Shown piece by piece: positions 31,176 to 42,400 of a stretch of 52,942 nt of DNA. Each line of letters opens with the position of its first letter. Positions within the stretch are counted from its first letter, which is position 1. The stretch comes from Gnetum montanum (lineage: Eukaryota > Streptophyta > Gnetopsida > Gnetales > Gnetaceae). Where the stretch lies: contig MNCI01004933.1 of the NCBI GenBank assembly GCA_015680685.1, positions 208,855 to 261,796 on the forward strand, read 5' to 3'. The position numbers and the translations under genes are program-made. The notes under the pieces are model-generated. The model made no database searches and was not told where the DNA came from. It was given only the letters and a program-made list of their open reading frames with translations.

Positions 31176-32900
31176 ATGCCTTCTTCTCATAAGAGCAACT
31201 CACCACCTAAGGACCATACTAGAGACAGTTGGCAACATACAACACATAACCAAAAATAGCCAAGTCCTCAACAATATAAGATGACATATACTCATCCCGA
31301 TGAGTATATCCCCAACTTCACCTTTATCCTTCATCAAGAAGAACAGATGTGCTAGAGAGATTTGCAAGGTAACATTGTGTTACCCTCGGATTGATCAGTC
31401 CCTAACATGCTCTTCCGTGCCTTGGCACAGATTGGAATGCAAGAACTATTTGCTAAATACGTTGCAGATGATTTTGATATGAGGGATTATTATCCTACAG
31501 ATGCCCAACGTATGAGGGACTTAAGGCAGGAGAGTCAACATACATTTTTTAAGGGAAAGGGTCTGCATGTCCTTAGCGAAATAGGAGATGTTCCCCCTCT
31601 TAACGAAAGTGAAGAGGTAGGTTATCAGAATCTACAATCAATGATACATCACACCGGTTCTGATGCCCATGAACAATAGCTATTCATAGAGGGAACAACA
31701 ACAAAAGATAAGGACGGGCACTTAGATCATCACCACGATCAGGGCTGTAGCAGCCGAAGAGAAGGCAAGAAACACCATCATGGTGATGGTTCCCCTTCTT
31801 CTTCCCCTTGTTCACATTACTCACCCTCTCCTTCCACATCTAGGCACAGCCATCATGAAAACCATGGAGAGGATAAAAGTAAGAAAAATGAAAGACCTAG
31901 ACGAGAGAGTCGAGAGAGAGGACAAGGGCAAGGACATAGGGAGAGTAGGGAACAATGGAGAAATCATAGGCATCATGAAAGAGATGACCATGATGAGCCC
32001 CTACTCGCAACCCAAAGTATGCTTGACATAACGGAGGTAGTTAGGATTCCCACAAGGCATTTAAAAGATAGTCAGATGAAATGATTAGACATGAACAATA
32101 TCGCACAATTTGGAGGGGAATACAATGATGATCCACAAAATCCTTTACAGGCATTCCATGATGCCTACACCTTGTAAAATAGAGAAAATGAGTGGAAAAA
32201 ACTTAAGTTGTTCCCAAGGACACTCATCAAGGAAGCAGAGAGTTGGTACTGGTCCTTAGAACCGGAAACCATCAGGAGGTGGAGTAAGATGCTAGAATTG
32301 TTCAACGAAAAGTATCAAACGTACTCCAGAGTGTCCAATTTGCGTAAGTAGATCCAAGGCTGGAAGCAAGGTCATCACAAACCCTTGGATGCTGTCATGG
32401 CCTGCTACTACACATTGTTACATCATTGCCCGTGCCATGGATATATATAGCGGGATCAACTTTGCCACATCATGGATGGCTAAGGCATGAAACTAGAAGA
32501 TCCCTTAGGACTTACGCCCAAGGGAGACTCTCACAACTTAGAGCCCATGAAGTACATAGCTTGTTGGAACAAGTAGCAAAAGAATAAGGTGAGCTACAAA
32601 AAAGGAAAAGTGTGGAAGAGTACAACTGTGATCCCTCTCTTCAAAAGAAGGGAGTGAAATTTTGTGATGAAGAGGATGAGTCACCAATCGAAGAGTTGGT
32701 GAACAGAAAGACCTTGCCATTTCAAAAGCTCACAATAGAAATAGTGGCTAAGGTAGATGATGTATGGAGTTCCTTAGACTCTAAAATTAAAACTGTCTTA
32801 AAAATTGTAGAGGAGTCTAAGGTAGAATAGAGTAGCGATAAAGGTAAGAAAAAGTGGAGAGATTTAACCCCTGCACATAACAAGGGTAAGGGAAAAATCA
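31176..32900 (+). pseudogene. E4 gag, decayed
   Basis: ATG at 31176 (MPSSHKSN...). The frame includes a His/Ser/Arg-rich region (31700-32000), then the retrotransposon gag core FPRTLIKEAESWYWSLEPETI and ELFNEKYQTYS (32210-32330). Stops occur near 31258, 31360, 31677, 32080 and 32347, with a change of frame after about 32560. It forms the particle shell in intact relatives. Confidence 0.8.
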
Positions 32901-33660
32901 CTAACTCCGATGTGGCTATGGACTCTGACACAGATGATGATGGTGGATGTGAGATCTGCCACTATGACCATCCTAAGGGATGTTGTCCCATTATCTCACA
33001 TCTACATGAGTCTGGGGTGTATGTGCTTAATCCAAGACTCAACCAACTGCAAACACCTCAAAGGTTACCTTATCCACAAGGTAACCCAAGGCAGTTCCAC
33101 CAATCACTCACGTATTATCCAAGTGGAACTCCACCACAGCCCATCAGACAACATCAATAGTGGCAATACCCATAGTCATGGGGGATGCCATCACCGAAAC
33201 ATCAATACCCTTATCAGCAGCCTGACCCTTATGGATATTATGTGTAGTAGCCGATTTCTCCAGGTGACTCTATGGGTCACACAACCCCCAACCATCACTA
33301 CCAAGTTCTGGAGTACTTCAGAAGGACTCCTTCTCCTCAGGGAGACACTCCATACCCACACCATCCTCCTAATCCATCCGCACCTCTTCCACCAGTAGTA
33401 GTTCCCATAACACCTCCTGCTCCAACAATGCAAGGGGAACTTCCTCCTCAACCGCAGCAACGTCATGCTGTGAGAGCTGTAAATATTCAACCTACTACTG
33501 GTTCTGACAACTATAAAAAGAGAAGACCTTTCTTCAGAACCAAAAGCCCAGACAAACTCTCGCAACAACAAGCGGTTAAGCCCATGTACACTCCTCCAGC
33601 ATCTAACACTTCGGAGCACCCTTTCATCCAAAATTAGAGCTTAACGCATACGGTTATATT
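32901..33660 (+). pseudogene. E4 gag C-terminus: Cys/His motif and Pro/Gln-rich tail
   Basis: CEICHYDHPKGCCPIISHL is a zinc-knuckle-like cluster (C-x2-C-x3-H-x3-C) and matches E3. A Pro/Gln/His-rich tail follows (33060-33640) in two frames, indicating a frameshift near 33160-33270. Confidence 0.65.
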
Positions 33661-34285
33661 AATGCATACTGTAACTGACTGGATCAAGGTAGGCCACCTT
33701 CCCAGGAAACTAACTAACCTTGGGAGTCCCTTAATCTATCTCCAAATCACCAAAAATAAACCACATAGGGCTCTTCTTGACTCAAGTTCCAGAGTTAACT
33801 TAATTTCACGAGAGATGTATCATGCCTGGAACCTACCCTGACTTAAGAAGACCAACATTCAACTAGAGCTAGCGGACCAGTCCATCACCATTCCCTTGGG
33901 ATTGGTGGAGGACATTAGTACCACTGTGTGTGATTGTTCTTACCAAGCTGATTTCCTGGTGATTGAAGTGAACAACAACGAAGGGGACTTCGCAATTATA
34001 ATGGGAAGGGCATGGCTAAGTACAGTAGACGCATGCCTTAGGATCAGTGATCTTTCCTTGGAAATTTCCAAGATCAACATTTGTGGAAAGATCAAGAAGA
34101 GGAAAGTTCCATGCATCACATACAGTGATTCATCGGGTGATGACATGGAGGAAATGTCTCCATGTAACAGGTGTGCCCTTGAAACATTGAAACAAAGATG
34201 CCTGTATGTAGCAACCACACATCCAATAGTAGACACCCCATGGTTGATAGCTACTCGAAGGAGCAGAAATATATGCATGAAATGA
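33661..34285 (+). pseudogene. E4 aspartic protease
   Basis: The active site reads LLDSSSRVNLIS, with Ser where Gly is expected after the D-S pair. ITIPLGLVEDI and FAIIMGRAWLS follow, as in E3. The open frame ends at 34285 (IATRRSRNICMK), and no RT sequence follows, so pol has been deleted. Confidence 0.8.
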
Positions 34286-36280
34286 ACTGAGGAAACCCAT
34301 GCCAATAACAAAGGCATAGACACATTGGAGTATGAGCATTGCCAACTTCCATCCCTTAATCTAAGATCATCAATTGGGAGCAGTTGGGCACTTCTTAGAA
34401 ATTCAAATAGACGCTCATTATTTTGGATCTCTCCCTTACAACTCATTCATGGGGGATATGGCCACCTATGCTAATCATATGGGGCGCTCAATTCTTTTAG
34501 GTTTTTTTTACAACGTTTTTGTTTTACAACGTTTTTGTCTTACACTTTTTTGTTTTACAAATTTCTTTAACTTTTCTAATTTTTGTTTTACAAATTTATT
34601 TAACTTTTCTAGTTTTTGTTTTACAAATTTCTTTAACTTTTCTAGTTTTTGTTTTACAACATCGTTATACCTTTTTCCATTTTTCATGTGTGTGTGTGTG
34701 ATCCACCATGTAAGTTTGTCATCCAATAAGTTTTCGGAATGATGGTATGAATTGTTTTCATATTGATTGCTAATGTTTGATTTTTACCTTTAAGTCACAA
34801 TGTTGATACTAAGGTATGTTTTTTTTGATATGGCAGGCAATGAGACCAATTCATCCATCCATCCACCAGTTTCTATGGTCTCTCTTGGCTTGGAAATGTA
34901 NTAAAAATAAAAAGTCTTTGCATGGTGTGGTTCTCACGCATAAAAACACAAAACACAAAAAAAAGAAAAAAAAAGAAAAAAAAAGTAAAAACAAAACAAG
35001 TGAGAATTCAAAACACACCCCTTAGACGAAATAAACTTGGGCTACAAGCACTAGTTATGGGACCAAAAGTGTTCCCTCTAACTAAGGCCCTTCTTGCTTT
35101 CCATTCTCTTATTTATTTCATCGGAATGGTGGTGGCTCTTTAGAGATGCATCCTTGTTATCCAAGTGGATAGTTTAGCTAAATGCATTGATGCGAAGTCG
35201 TTGGATGTGGTTGGTTTGAGGCCAGACTTGGAATGGGATTTGCTAAGTCACATTAATCATAAAACACATAAGGGGCTATACACCACCTTATCCTTGAGAT
35301 TCCATTCCATGCTCTTCTCTCCATCCTTCTCTCCATTGTTCACCTCATTGCTAGTTGTATCATTAGTGTATATATTTTGGTTGATGCATTGTTTTCTTTT
35401 TGGTAAATGCTCGTGGTTATGACTTTAACTCTTATTCCAAATGACATTCCCAGAGCCTATGAACTCTTCAAATGTGGGATTGTCAGGGCATTAAGGACAT
35501 GCACCTACTTTGGGGAGGACCCACTGACATTCCTATTTGGGGCATCTGTTAACTTCTTTTCCCTAACATTTTGCAATTAATTTTATTTTGTTCATTACCA
35601 TCTTGACATCCATTTCACTGATGTTTTCAGTTATCCCTTTTTATCTCTCTTTCTTACTCCTTTTCTTTCTTCATTCTAACACTACTGGAGGTTCACGATT
35701 AGTCATGGGGGTATAGGGCCCGATTTTTTCAATTTTCTCTTAGCCCCATAATTTTTTATTTTCTTCCTAACCCCTACACCTTTGGTAATCCTCATTAATA
35801 TATTCCCAAATCCGTATCAGCCATACCACAACTTAGCCAATGAACCTACATAGAAGCAAGGTATCAATTACATGATGATTGATTTACCCTTGCTAATATA
35901 CGATTGTGTTGTGTGTGTAGATGGAAATCATACAACAACGGATTGGATTTGAAACAAACACTTGGAATGGAGCAGCGCTAAAGCAGCTATGCAAGGAGCA
36001 AGATCGACGGCACGCTTACGGATGGACAACAAAGGCGCAATATTGGCACTAGCAGTAGCAACACTTCTTTCTTTCTTTCTTTCTTAGCTGTCAACAAAGG
36101 CCTGATGTCATTGTAATAAGGTGTTTACCCTTGTTGTCATGAACACCAATTTTGTCAAGTCTTGTAATGATGATCCGTTCACATGTCATCCCATTAGTTC
36201 CATTCCCCTAAATAATTCCTTACCTACTTGATATTATTGTAAGGAACTCGAGGACGAGTTTTCATTCATTCATGGGGGTA
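34286..36280 (+). other. E4 non-coding region between protease and 3' LTR
   Basis: The part from about 34800 to 35600 aligns with E3 downstream of integrase (about 48800-49560), e.g. CTTTGCATGGT at 34917 and 48851. The pol genes were therefore deleted and the normal 3' region kept. A GGGGGTA purine-rich end precedes the LTR. Contains one undetermined base (34901). No gene is seen. Confidence 0.7.
34520..34665 (+). repeat. T-rich minisatellite, about 34-bp unit, three to four copies
   Basis: Unit of the type GTTTTACAAATTTCTTTAAC followed by TTTTCTAGTTTTT. Confidence 0.75.
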
Positions 36281-37291
36281 TGATGAGATGCAATATCGCA
36301 TGAGCCACAATATTGCATACGCGATATCGCGGCCATCACGATATCACATCCCATGCGATATCACGTACGTGATATTGTGTTGTCCCCTACGATATCGCAT
36401 ATGCGATATCGTGGTCCACCGTCAAATCTATAAATAAGAGGTGGCACTTCCCTTATTTTCCATCCTAGGCTTAAAGTAGGGAAACTCTGGTAGATTGATC
36501 ACTCTAGAGATAGAATATTTTCCATGTGGCTACAGTAGGAGTTCCCAAGTGAACAGATCTTTATTTGAGCAGCTTTGTACCTGAACGCAAGTTGTGTATG
36601 ATAATAAAAACAAGATTTGTGGATAAACTTTGCAGTGCATGGAATAGGTTTATTACATGTTATTTCTTACCTGTTATTTATTACCTGCAGTAGCGCAGCA
36701 TGAGTACGACTTGATTACAAGCATTGACAAATGTGTACGGCTAATCAAGGAATTGGCTGCTCATCGCGATTAGTCTCTCTCGCCCTCAACTCCTAGAATG
36801 TGGGATGAGTATGACTTGATTATGAGAATCTATGGATGTGTACGGCTAGTCAAAGAATCAGTTGCTCATCACGTTTAGGCTAGTTAAGTGCCTCAGTACG
36901 ACCACTTCGAGCACATGCGTTACATGTGGTGATCCTAGTAATGATTAGCGTTTGGTAGCCACAGTTGCATAGTTCAGGGTGTGTATGATAAGTAGAAATG
37001 GATGCTGATGCTAGTTAATTTAGACTTAGTCCTTAGTTAAAGTTAGTTAGTTTTCTCAACCCTTCATCCTTTAGCATAGGAGAAAAACCAGAAAAGACTA
37101 TAAAAATCATATACATCGGACTTACTTAACCATACACCATGAAAAACACAAGTAAGTCTGGGAAGAAAATGAATGATTAATCCCAAGTGTTCCATGGGGC
37201 GTATAGGCATTTAGTCTACAAAGTTCGACCAGATTGCGCATGCTACACTCGTTTCGTATGGTTGAGTGTAGGGGTACCTTGCCACTCATCA
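36281..37291 (+). repeat. E4 3' LTR
   Basis: 1,011 bp. The 62-bp excess over the 5' LTR is in the first 150 bp, which hold about eight GATATC-type palindromes such as GCGATATCGC and GATATCGCATATGCGATATC. Confidence 0.93.
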
Positions 37292-37296
37292 CACCA
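37292..37296. repeat. Right target-site duplication of E4
   Basis: cacca, identical to 30082-30086. Confidence 0.9.
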
Positions 37297-37368
37297 GAAT
37301 CCTAGTGTTAGTATGACATAGCATATACGTACGTTTAATAAACATAAAAACTGAAACATAATAATAAT

Positions 37369-37385
37369 ATATATATATATATATA
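37369..37385. repeat. AT microsatellite
   Basis: Run of TA/AT dinucleotides inside the D-E intron of the E2 antisense gene. Confidence 0.85.
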
Positions 37386-37426
37386 ATAAAAATATTTACC
37401 CTCCTCTTCACTCTTGGTGATCTCAC

Positions 37427-38374
37427 CTCTGGGGTTGGCTCCCTTGGGCATTCATTTCTCTTCTATTTCGCCTTGGATCTCTTGAAGGTCTCACGGATTA
37501 GATGTTCAGCCCCTTTAACAGATGTGTGTAGTATAGGCTTTTCCAATCCCAAGATATCATAGGAATGATGGGAATGACTAGCTGCACCCTCAGTAGTAAC
37601 GGACACTGATTCTACGATGCCTTTAGGTGGGTCCTGGGATCTAGTGGTGCTAAAAAAATGGTGAATCTAGGGACGGGACAGCTATGAATGATCCCTCAAT
37701 ATATAACAGTTATCATCATAAACTACTAGGAACTCAGAAAATCTACGTAAGTACCCTACGAAGAAAGAAAATGTGAAATGGGATTTGGCATTGATGTTTG
37801 AGCATAAGCTAACAATCTCTCCACAACAACCAGATCCAAGAAATTATGCCTAGTTATAATGTATTCTTGTCTCTAGGACTATATGTATGATGCATGTGGA
37901 ATCAAGAAAGAGGGTATAAGAAGTTCACCTCCGTTGATCGAGTATCATCTTGCATGGAAAAACCTTTGGAACCTCGAGACACACCTAACCAATCTTCAAG
38001 TTCCTTTGTGATTTGGTTTTCTTTAGTTTCTTTATCTACTGCTATTCTAGTGCCATCCATAGGCACACCAAAGAGATCGGAAAGGAACTTAGTAGTTAGA
38101 TGGAAAGACACCTTGACTCCTCGAACTCATGTAGTGAAATAAGAAGCATCGTCGCTAAAGGAATCAACAATGGTAATCATTTCAGTAGCTGGGATATTAG
38201 GAGTTAGAGCAGTGAACAAGTCCATCAAACCTACATGGGTAAGACAGCTCATGATTAACTTAGAGGCCTTCATCTATAGCCATTGTTGTGACTGTTTTGT
38301 CTCTTCATACTTCATGAAAAGAGTGGCCTCAGTATGCCCTGATATGATAGTAACTTCATCAGAAGAGATGACAA
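37427..38374 (-). pseudogene. E2 antisense gene exon D
   Basis: The acceptor TTTTTCCTATAG (ending 38375) and donor GTGAGA (37421-37426) match E1 exon D in phase. EVTIISGHTEATLFMKYEE aligns with EITLTISGHEARDVLFRYGD, and FLSDLFGVPMDG with FSDLFGIPSNG. At least two stops (after QQWL and YFTT). The exon is 93 nt shorter than in E1. Confidence 0.7.
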
Positions 38375-38463
38375 CTATAGGAAAAACATAGAGTGAAAGT
38401 TTAAAAACATAGTACACGATGATGCAACAAAAAGAAAATGGAGTCTAGAATATGATCATTTAC

Positions 38464-38734
38464 TATTAGTAAATGGGGTAGGCAAATTAGGTGCAAGATC
38501 AACTCTTTGAGGAAAGATTGGCCCATTCGGGGACCAATCCTCATGCAACCAACCATGAACTTGACAACATTCAAAAGCCCTTGAAAATTGCCTATGGTAG
38601 TCAATAATAGTCGCTTTTGTCTGGTCTAGTACCACAACATGAAGAATGGGGCCACCATGAATGTCTCCAATGCTATGTGTGCTAAGGCAAGTCCACTGTC
38701 ATCATCATGCATCTCATTCTCATCAAAATGAGGC
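38464..38734 (-). pseudogene. E2 antisense gene exon C
   Basis: Bounded by TTTTTCTATGTAG and GTAAAT. 271 nt against 275 in E1; the 4-nt loss shifts the frame between SGLALAHIALETF and GWLHEDW. Confidence 0.7.
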
Positions 38735-38819
38735 CTACATAGAAAAAGAATATTTATGCATAGAAAAAAATATAATTTTTTAAAAAATCAAAAATTAAGC
38801 AAAGCAAACAAGAGCATAC

Positions 38820-39269
38820 CTATCCACTCTATACATTGTCCCAGGTGGATTCTAGAATAGAGTGTGCACACCGAAGTCTAGAAAAGGTGTGTTGCTACTG
38901 TTATAATGGCTACAAGTAGGCAGTTCCCATACACAAGTCAAGGGACAAGTAGACCTAGGACTCTCAGGAGGCCCTCCCTCAACTATAAAGAGTCCCTTGT
39001 CTATGTCAGTAATGATGGCAAGCATGTCTTGTGTAGATCCAGGAAACATGGTTTCAGTGATATCACGAATCAAATACTCACTTAAATAAGACCATATAAC
39101 TATGCTAAAATTTTACAAAATGAATGACAAAAATGAACCAACATCGGGATGGAACCATATCACATGAGGCCCAATGCGCATGTCATAAGGAGGTATGTTC
39201 GGTCCATAGGGGAAAAACCAAGAAAGTACACCAACGAGCTCAACCACAAGGAGGGAAGATTTAGGTTCC
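38820..39269 (-). pseudogene. E2 antisense gene exon B (HAD-like)
   Basis: 450 nt, bounded by GTTGTATGTAG and GTATGC, exactly the length of E1 exon B. SLLVVELVGVL aligns with the HAD motif I segment ILIVLDLIGVL, with the nucleophile Asp replaced by Glu. NFSIVIWSYL aligns with NFSIIVWSNV. Stops occur before NFSI (TGA) and near the end. Confidence 0.7.
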
Positions 39270-41018
39270 CTACATACAACCAAAACCTTAGGTAAGTAAA
39301 GCGTCCAAGTGCTAAAATAGTATGAAATCACATAAACCAAAAGCACACATAAACAACATTTAAATACACAGCTTCACCCCATGAGACAAGGACACGAATA
39401 TTTATTTGGTGTATTTAACGCTCGCTAGGGTACATTGAAATCGTTTACATAGTAGTTTTCCACAAGCAACATAAAATGAACATGTAGGTATAAAATCATG
39501 AACATTCGAAAATTCATAGAAATGTATTTAAATATCTCCAAACAAGAAAACAATAAACCCCATAGACTTAAACACCAGCAGTCAATGAACATTTCAAGAA
39601 ACAATTTGTATCTTCATATTTTAACACAAACTTTGCTTATGAGGGGATTCCTTGGCACTCAAGCTGGGCATCCCTGGTGCTCATGCTAAGCTTGCCCTAC
39701 AACACAGCTCACACTGCCCAAAACTGGACCCACCCTGCAATGCAGCTCATGCTGTCCAAGGAACTCACGTTGTGACTGTTCTTGGTATTCATGCTGCGAT
39801 TTTTCTCTAGGTGCTATCCTGGGCCACCTTGCAGCTCACGTTGCCTTGGCCTGTGCTCACGTTAGCTTCTCCAAGAACTCATGTTACATTTCCCTGACCA
39901 CTGAAGCTGAGCTTCCCCATGGGGATTCATGCTACCTACCCTATAACACACATCAGGCACATCCCTGGAATGCACGCTGGGGCCTGTTCTTGACACTCAA
40001 ATTACCCTGGAAAAGCTCATGAAGCCCTGGCACTCATGCTGCCTTGGGAAGCTCATGTTGCCCTACACTCACGTTGCTCAGGAAGCCCTGGCACTCACGC
40101 TACGCTCATCCACTATGTAAAAAAAAACTCCAAAAAAAATCTAACTTGCCTGAAAATACAACAAGTCACAAACCACAGAAACAAGCCCTGAATTCCCAAA
40201 ATAATCCAAAATTGCGCTAAACATACAATGGAAAATAATGACCATGAGAGACCATGTTTCCCTAGCTAACACTGTGTATGAAATATTGGAAAGGAAGGGA
40301 AGAAATGAACCTGCGCAGAGCTCCATCCCATGCTGGAATTCTAGCTTGAGGGAGACGTTGAAATAGCTCTTCACTCTCCTCCACAAACACTAGATTTTCT
40401 TGCCTCTTCCCTTTGCATAGGCTTTCTTTCCTTTTGCCCTTCATGACTATCCTGTGACTCACGTTGACACTCATGTTGCAGCTTATGCTGACACTCATGC
40501 TAACACTCATGCTGCACTACCTAGCTTGCTCATGCTGCAATCCAAACACCCAAGAACTCATGCTAGCACAAATGATGCCCTTGTACCTCAAAATCCCTTT
40601 TAAACACCCATGTTCATCCTCAATTTAGTTTATTTGTTTATTCTATTCTATTTTATGTTTTATTTTTATTTTATTCAATTTACCATGTTCATGCTTAACT
40701 TCTACTTTCATATTATTATTATTTACATTATCTTTGCTTCATTCTTACCTAGCATTCTTCATTATTTAATTCTCTGGAGATGAGGCCAAAACATTAAAGA
40801 TGGAAAAAATAAAAAAATAAAAAATAAAAAAAGGGGGGAAGGGAGAAAGGTTAAAATCAACATAATATATATATATATATATAAACATATAAAACATACA
40901 TAATGATGCGCATAAAAATCCATAAGACTTTAAAACCCTATAAACTTATTATTTGCACAAAATATAGAAATCAACAATTCTCTATACACTCATCCAAAAT
41001 GACAAAATGACATGAATA
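39270..41018 (-). promoter_or_regulatory. E2 antisense gene 5' flank, rich in CTCATGCT-type words
   Basis: No gene is seen. Between 39640 and 40560 words such as GCTCATGCTG, ACTCACGCT and AGCTCATGTTGCC recur 15-20 times, the same vocabulary as the E2 LTR and leader. A purine-rich tract lies at about 40826-40850 and an AT microsatellite at 40865-40883. The region would contain the promoter of the antisense gene if one exists. Confidence 0.4.
40865..40883. repeat. AT microsatellite
   Basis: Run of AT dinucleotides upstream of E2 pol. Confidence 0.85.
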
Positions 41019-41023
41019 TTACT

Positions 41024-41043
41024 GGCCTGGTATGGCCTAAAAT
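41024..41043 (+). repeat. Single hairpin unit upstream of E2 pol
   Basis: GGCC (41024-41027), loop TGGTAT, GGCC (41034-41037), tail TAAAAT. Same form as the array units, about 140 bp before the pol frame. Confidence 0.55.
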
Positions 41044-41180
41044 TGCCATAACTACTGCTATGTTCCACAATTTTGTTAGTACATAGATTAATTACTTGAT
41101 GCCCGTTTACATTTAACAACTCCTTTGTCAAGAAAATGTCACTCACGTCGCTCCTGGTTTAAATTGGCAAGATCAAGAAC

Positions 41181-41600
41181 ATGGCCACCAAGAATATCCT
41201 TTCAATATTGTCTCTTAGTGGACCATACAGGGAGGTAAAAAGAGAAATCAATCTAGAGTCCTTGGGTCTAGACCCATGCACTTATACTAATTTAATAGCC
41301 TCCACTCACGAAACGTCAGATTGGCCTAAAAATGTGGCTAAGACTTTAGATCTAGAGGCTGATAATATTGACAATCCTCTTGTTGAAGTCCCCATTACTA
41401 CGTTCAATGATGAAACTAGAAAATTGAAATTAAGTGCCCTACTGGGCTCACAACTTGTCAGTGACATCACTTAGGTACTAAAAGACAATATAAAAACATT
41501 TGCATGGTCATATACCGACATGCCAGGATTAGACCCCTGAATCGTCCAACACAACATCATTCTTGATGCAAAGGTCAAACCAGTGAAGCAAAAGGCATGA
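41181..41600 (+). pseudogene. E2 pol N-terminal segment
   Basis: Homologous to 3041-2706 of E1. Stops at 41472-41474 and 41538-41540. A TAA lies just upstream of the ATG, as in E1. KTFAWSYTDMPGLDP leads into RT. Confidence 0.75.
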
Positions 41601-42400
41601 AAAGTTAGACCTAAGGTGGCGTTAGTAGTTCATGATGGAATCACAACGCTCTACCAAGCCAGTTTCATTCGAGCTGTTGATTATTCCGACTGGGTATCAA
41701 ACATTATCGTAGTCCCTGAGAAGAATGATAGTATACGCATATGCATTGACTTCCGTGATCTCAACACAGTCACTATAAAGGATGACTTCCTGCTACCTAG
41801 CATCAATCAACTTATTGACACAATTGCTAGGAATGCACTATTATCCTTTATGGATGGATTTTCAGATACAATCAAATAAGAATTAACCCGGAACATCAAC
41901 TTAGAACAACCTTTATGATGCCTTGGGGCACATTCTGCTATACGATGATGCAATTTGGTCTTAAAAACGCAAGCGCTACATATCAATGAGCAATGAAATA
42001 TATATTTAGTGATTACATTCTCAATTTGCTCAATGATTATGTTGATGACATCGTAGTTAAATCTAAAACCACTTAACAACATGCAAAAGATCTAGACCTA
42101 GTGCTTAAACATTGTCTCAGATATGACCTTAGACTCAATCCAAAGAAGTTTCTTTGGTGTTAAAATGGGAAAAATGCTTGGCTTCGTAGTCTCTAAAACA
42201 GGGATACAGGTAGACCCTGATAAATTTAAGGTAATAATTAACATGCAACCACCAAAAAATCGTACCGAACTACGTGGACTACAAGGTAGACTGCAATTCA
42301 TTTGATGCTTTATCGAAATGCTGACAGATAAGTTAGGACCCATGAAACACCTATTACAAAAGAATGTGAATTTCCAATAGATTCAACAAGGCCAAGAAGT
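41601..42400 (+). pseudogene. E2 reverse transcriptase
   Basis: WVSNIIVVPEKND, ICIDFRDLN, LLSFMDGFS, GTFCYTMMQFGL and the YVDD box (YVDDIVVKS) are all visible. A 1-nt loss near 41867 and a compensating change near 42146 shift the central part into another frame. Additional stops occur (SATYQ*, K-T-T-*). Order and motifs equal E1. Confidence 0.87.

Larger units (their letters stand above)
30087..37291 (+). mobile_element. E4: Athila-like LTR element lacking RT, RNase H and integrase
   Basis: 7,205 bp with LTRs at 30087-31035 and 36281-37291, perfect 5-bp duplications, and a primer-binding site resembling the complement of plant tRNA-Asp. Internally there are gag and protease, but no RT, RNase H or integrase between 34286 and 36280, so it is a deletion derivative depending on enzymes from elsewhere. 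LTRs differ at roughly 9% in a 220-bp comparison by eye. Same family as E3. Confidence 0.92.
28414..39269 (-). pseudogene. E2 copy of the opposite-strand multi-exon gene, decayed and split by E4
   Basis: Minus-strand exons homologous to the E1 gene are 39269-38820 (B), 38734-38464 (C), 38374-37427 (D), 30074-about 29810 (E), 29714-29515 (F), 29400-about 28600 (G) and 28492-28414 (H). Splice acceptors and donors at B, C, D and F/G lie at the same codon phase as in E1. Several in-frame TAG/TGA codons and a 4-nt loss in exon C make it non-functional. E4 sits in the D-E intron. By eye identity with E1 is moderate in protein blocks (NFSI..WS, GWLH.DW, SDLFG.P..G), so the two genes diverged long before these insertions. 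Confidence 0.75.

Noticed and set aside
34508-34726. Minus-strand frame with repeated KLEKLKKFVKQ peptide
   Set aside because: Produced by the 34-bp T-rich minisatellite; also readable in the two plus-strand frames as repeats.
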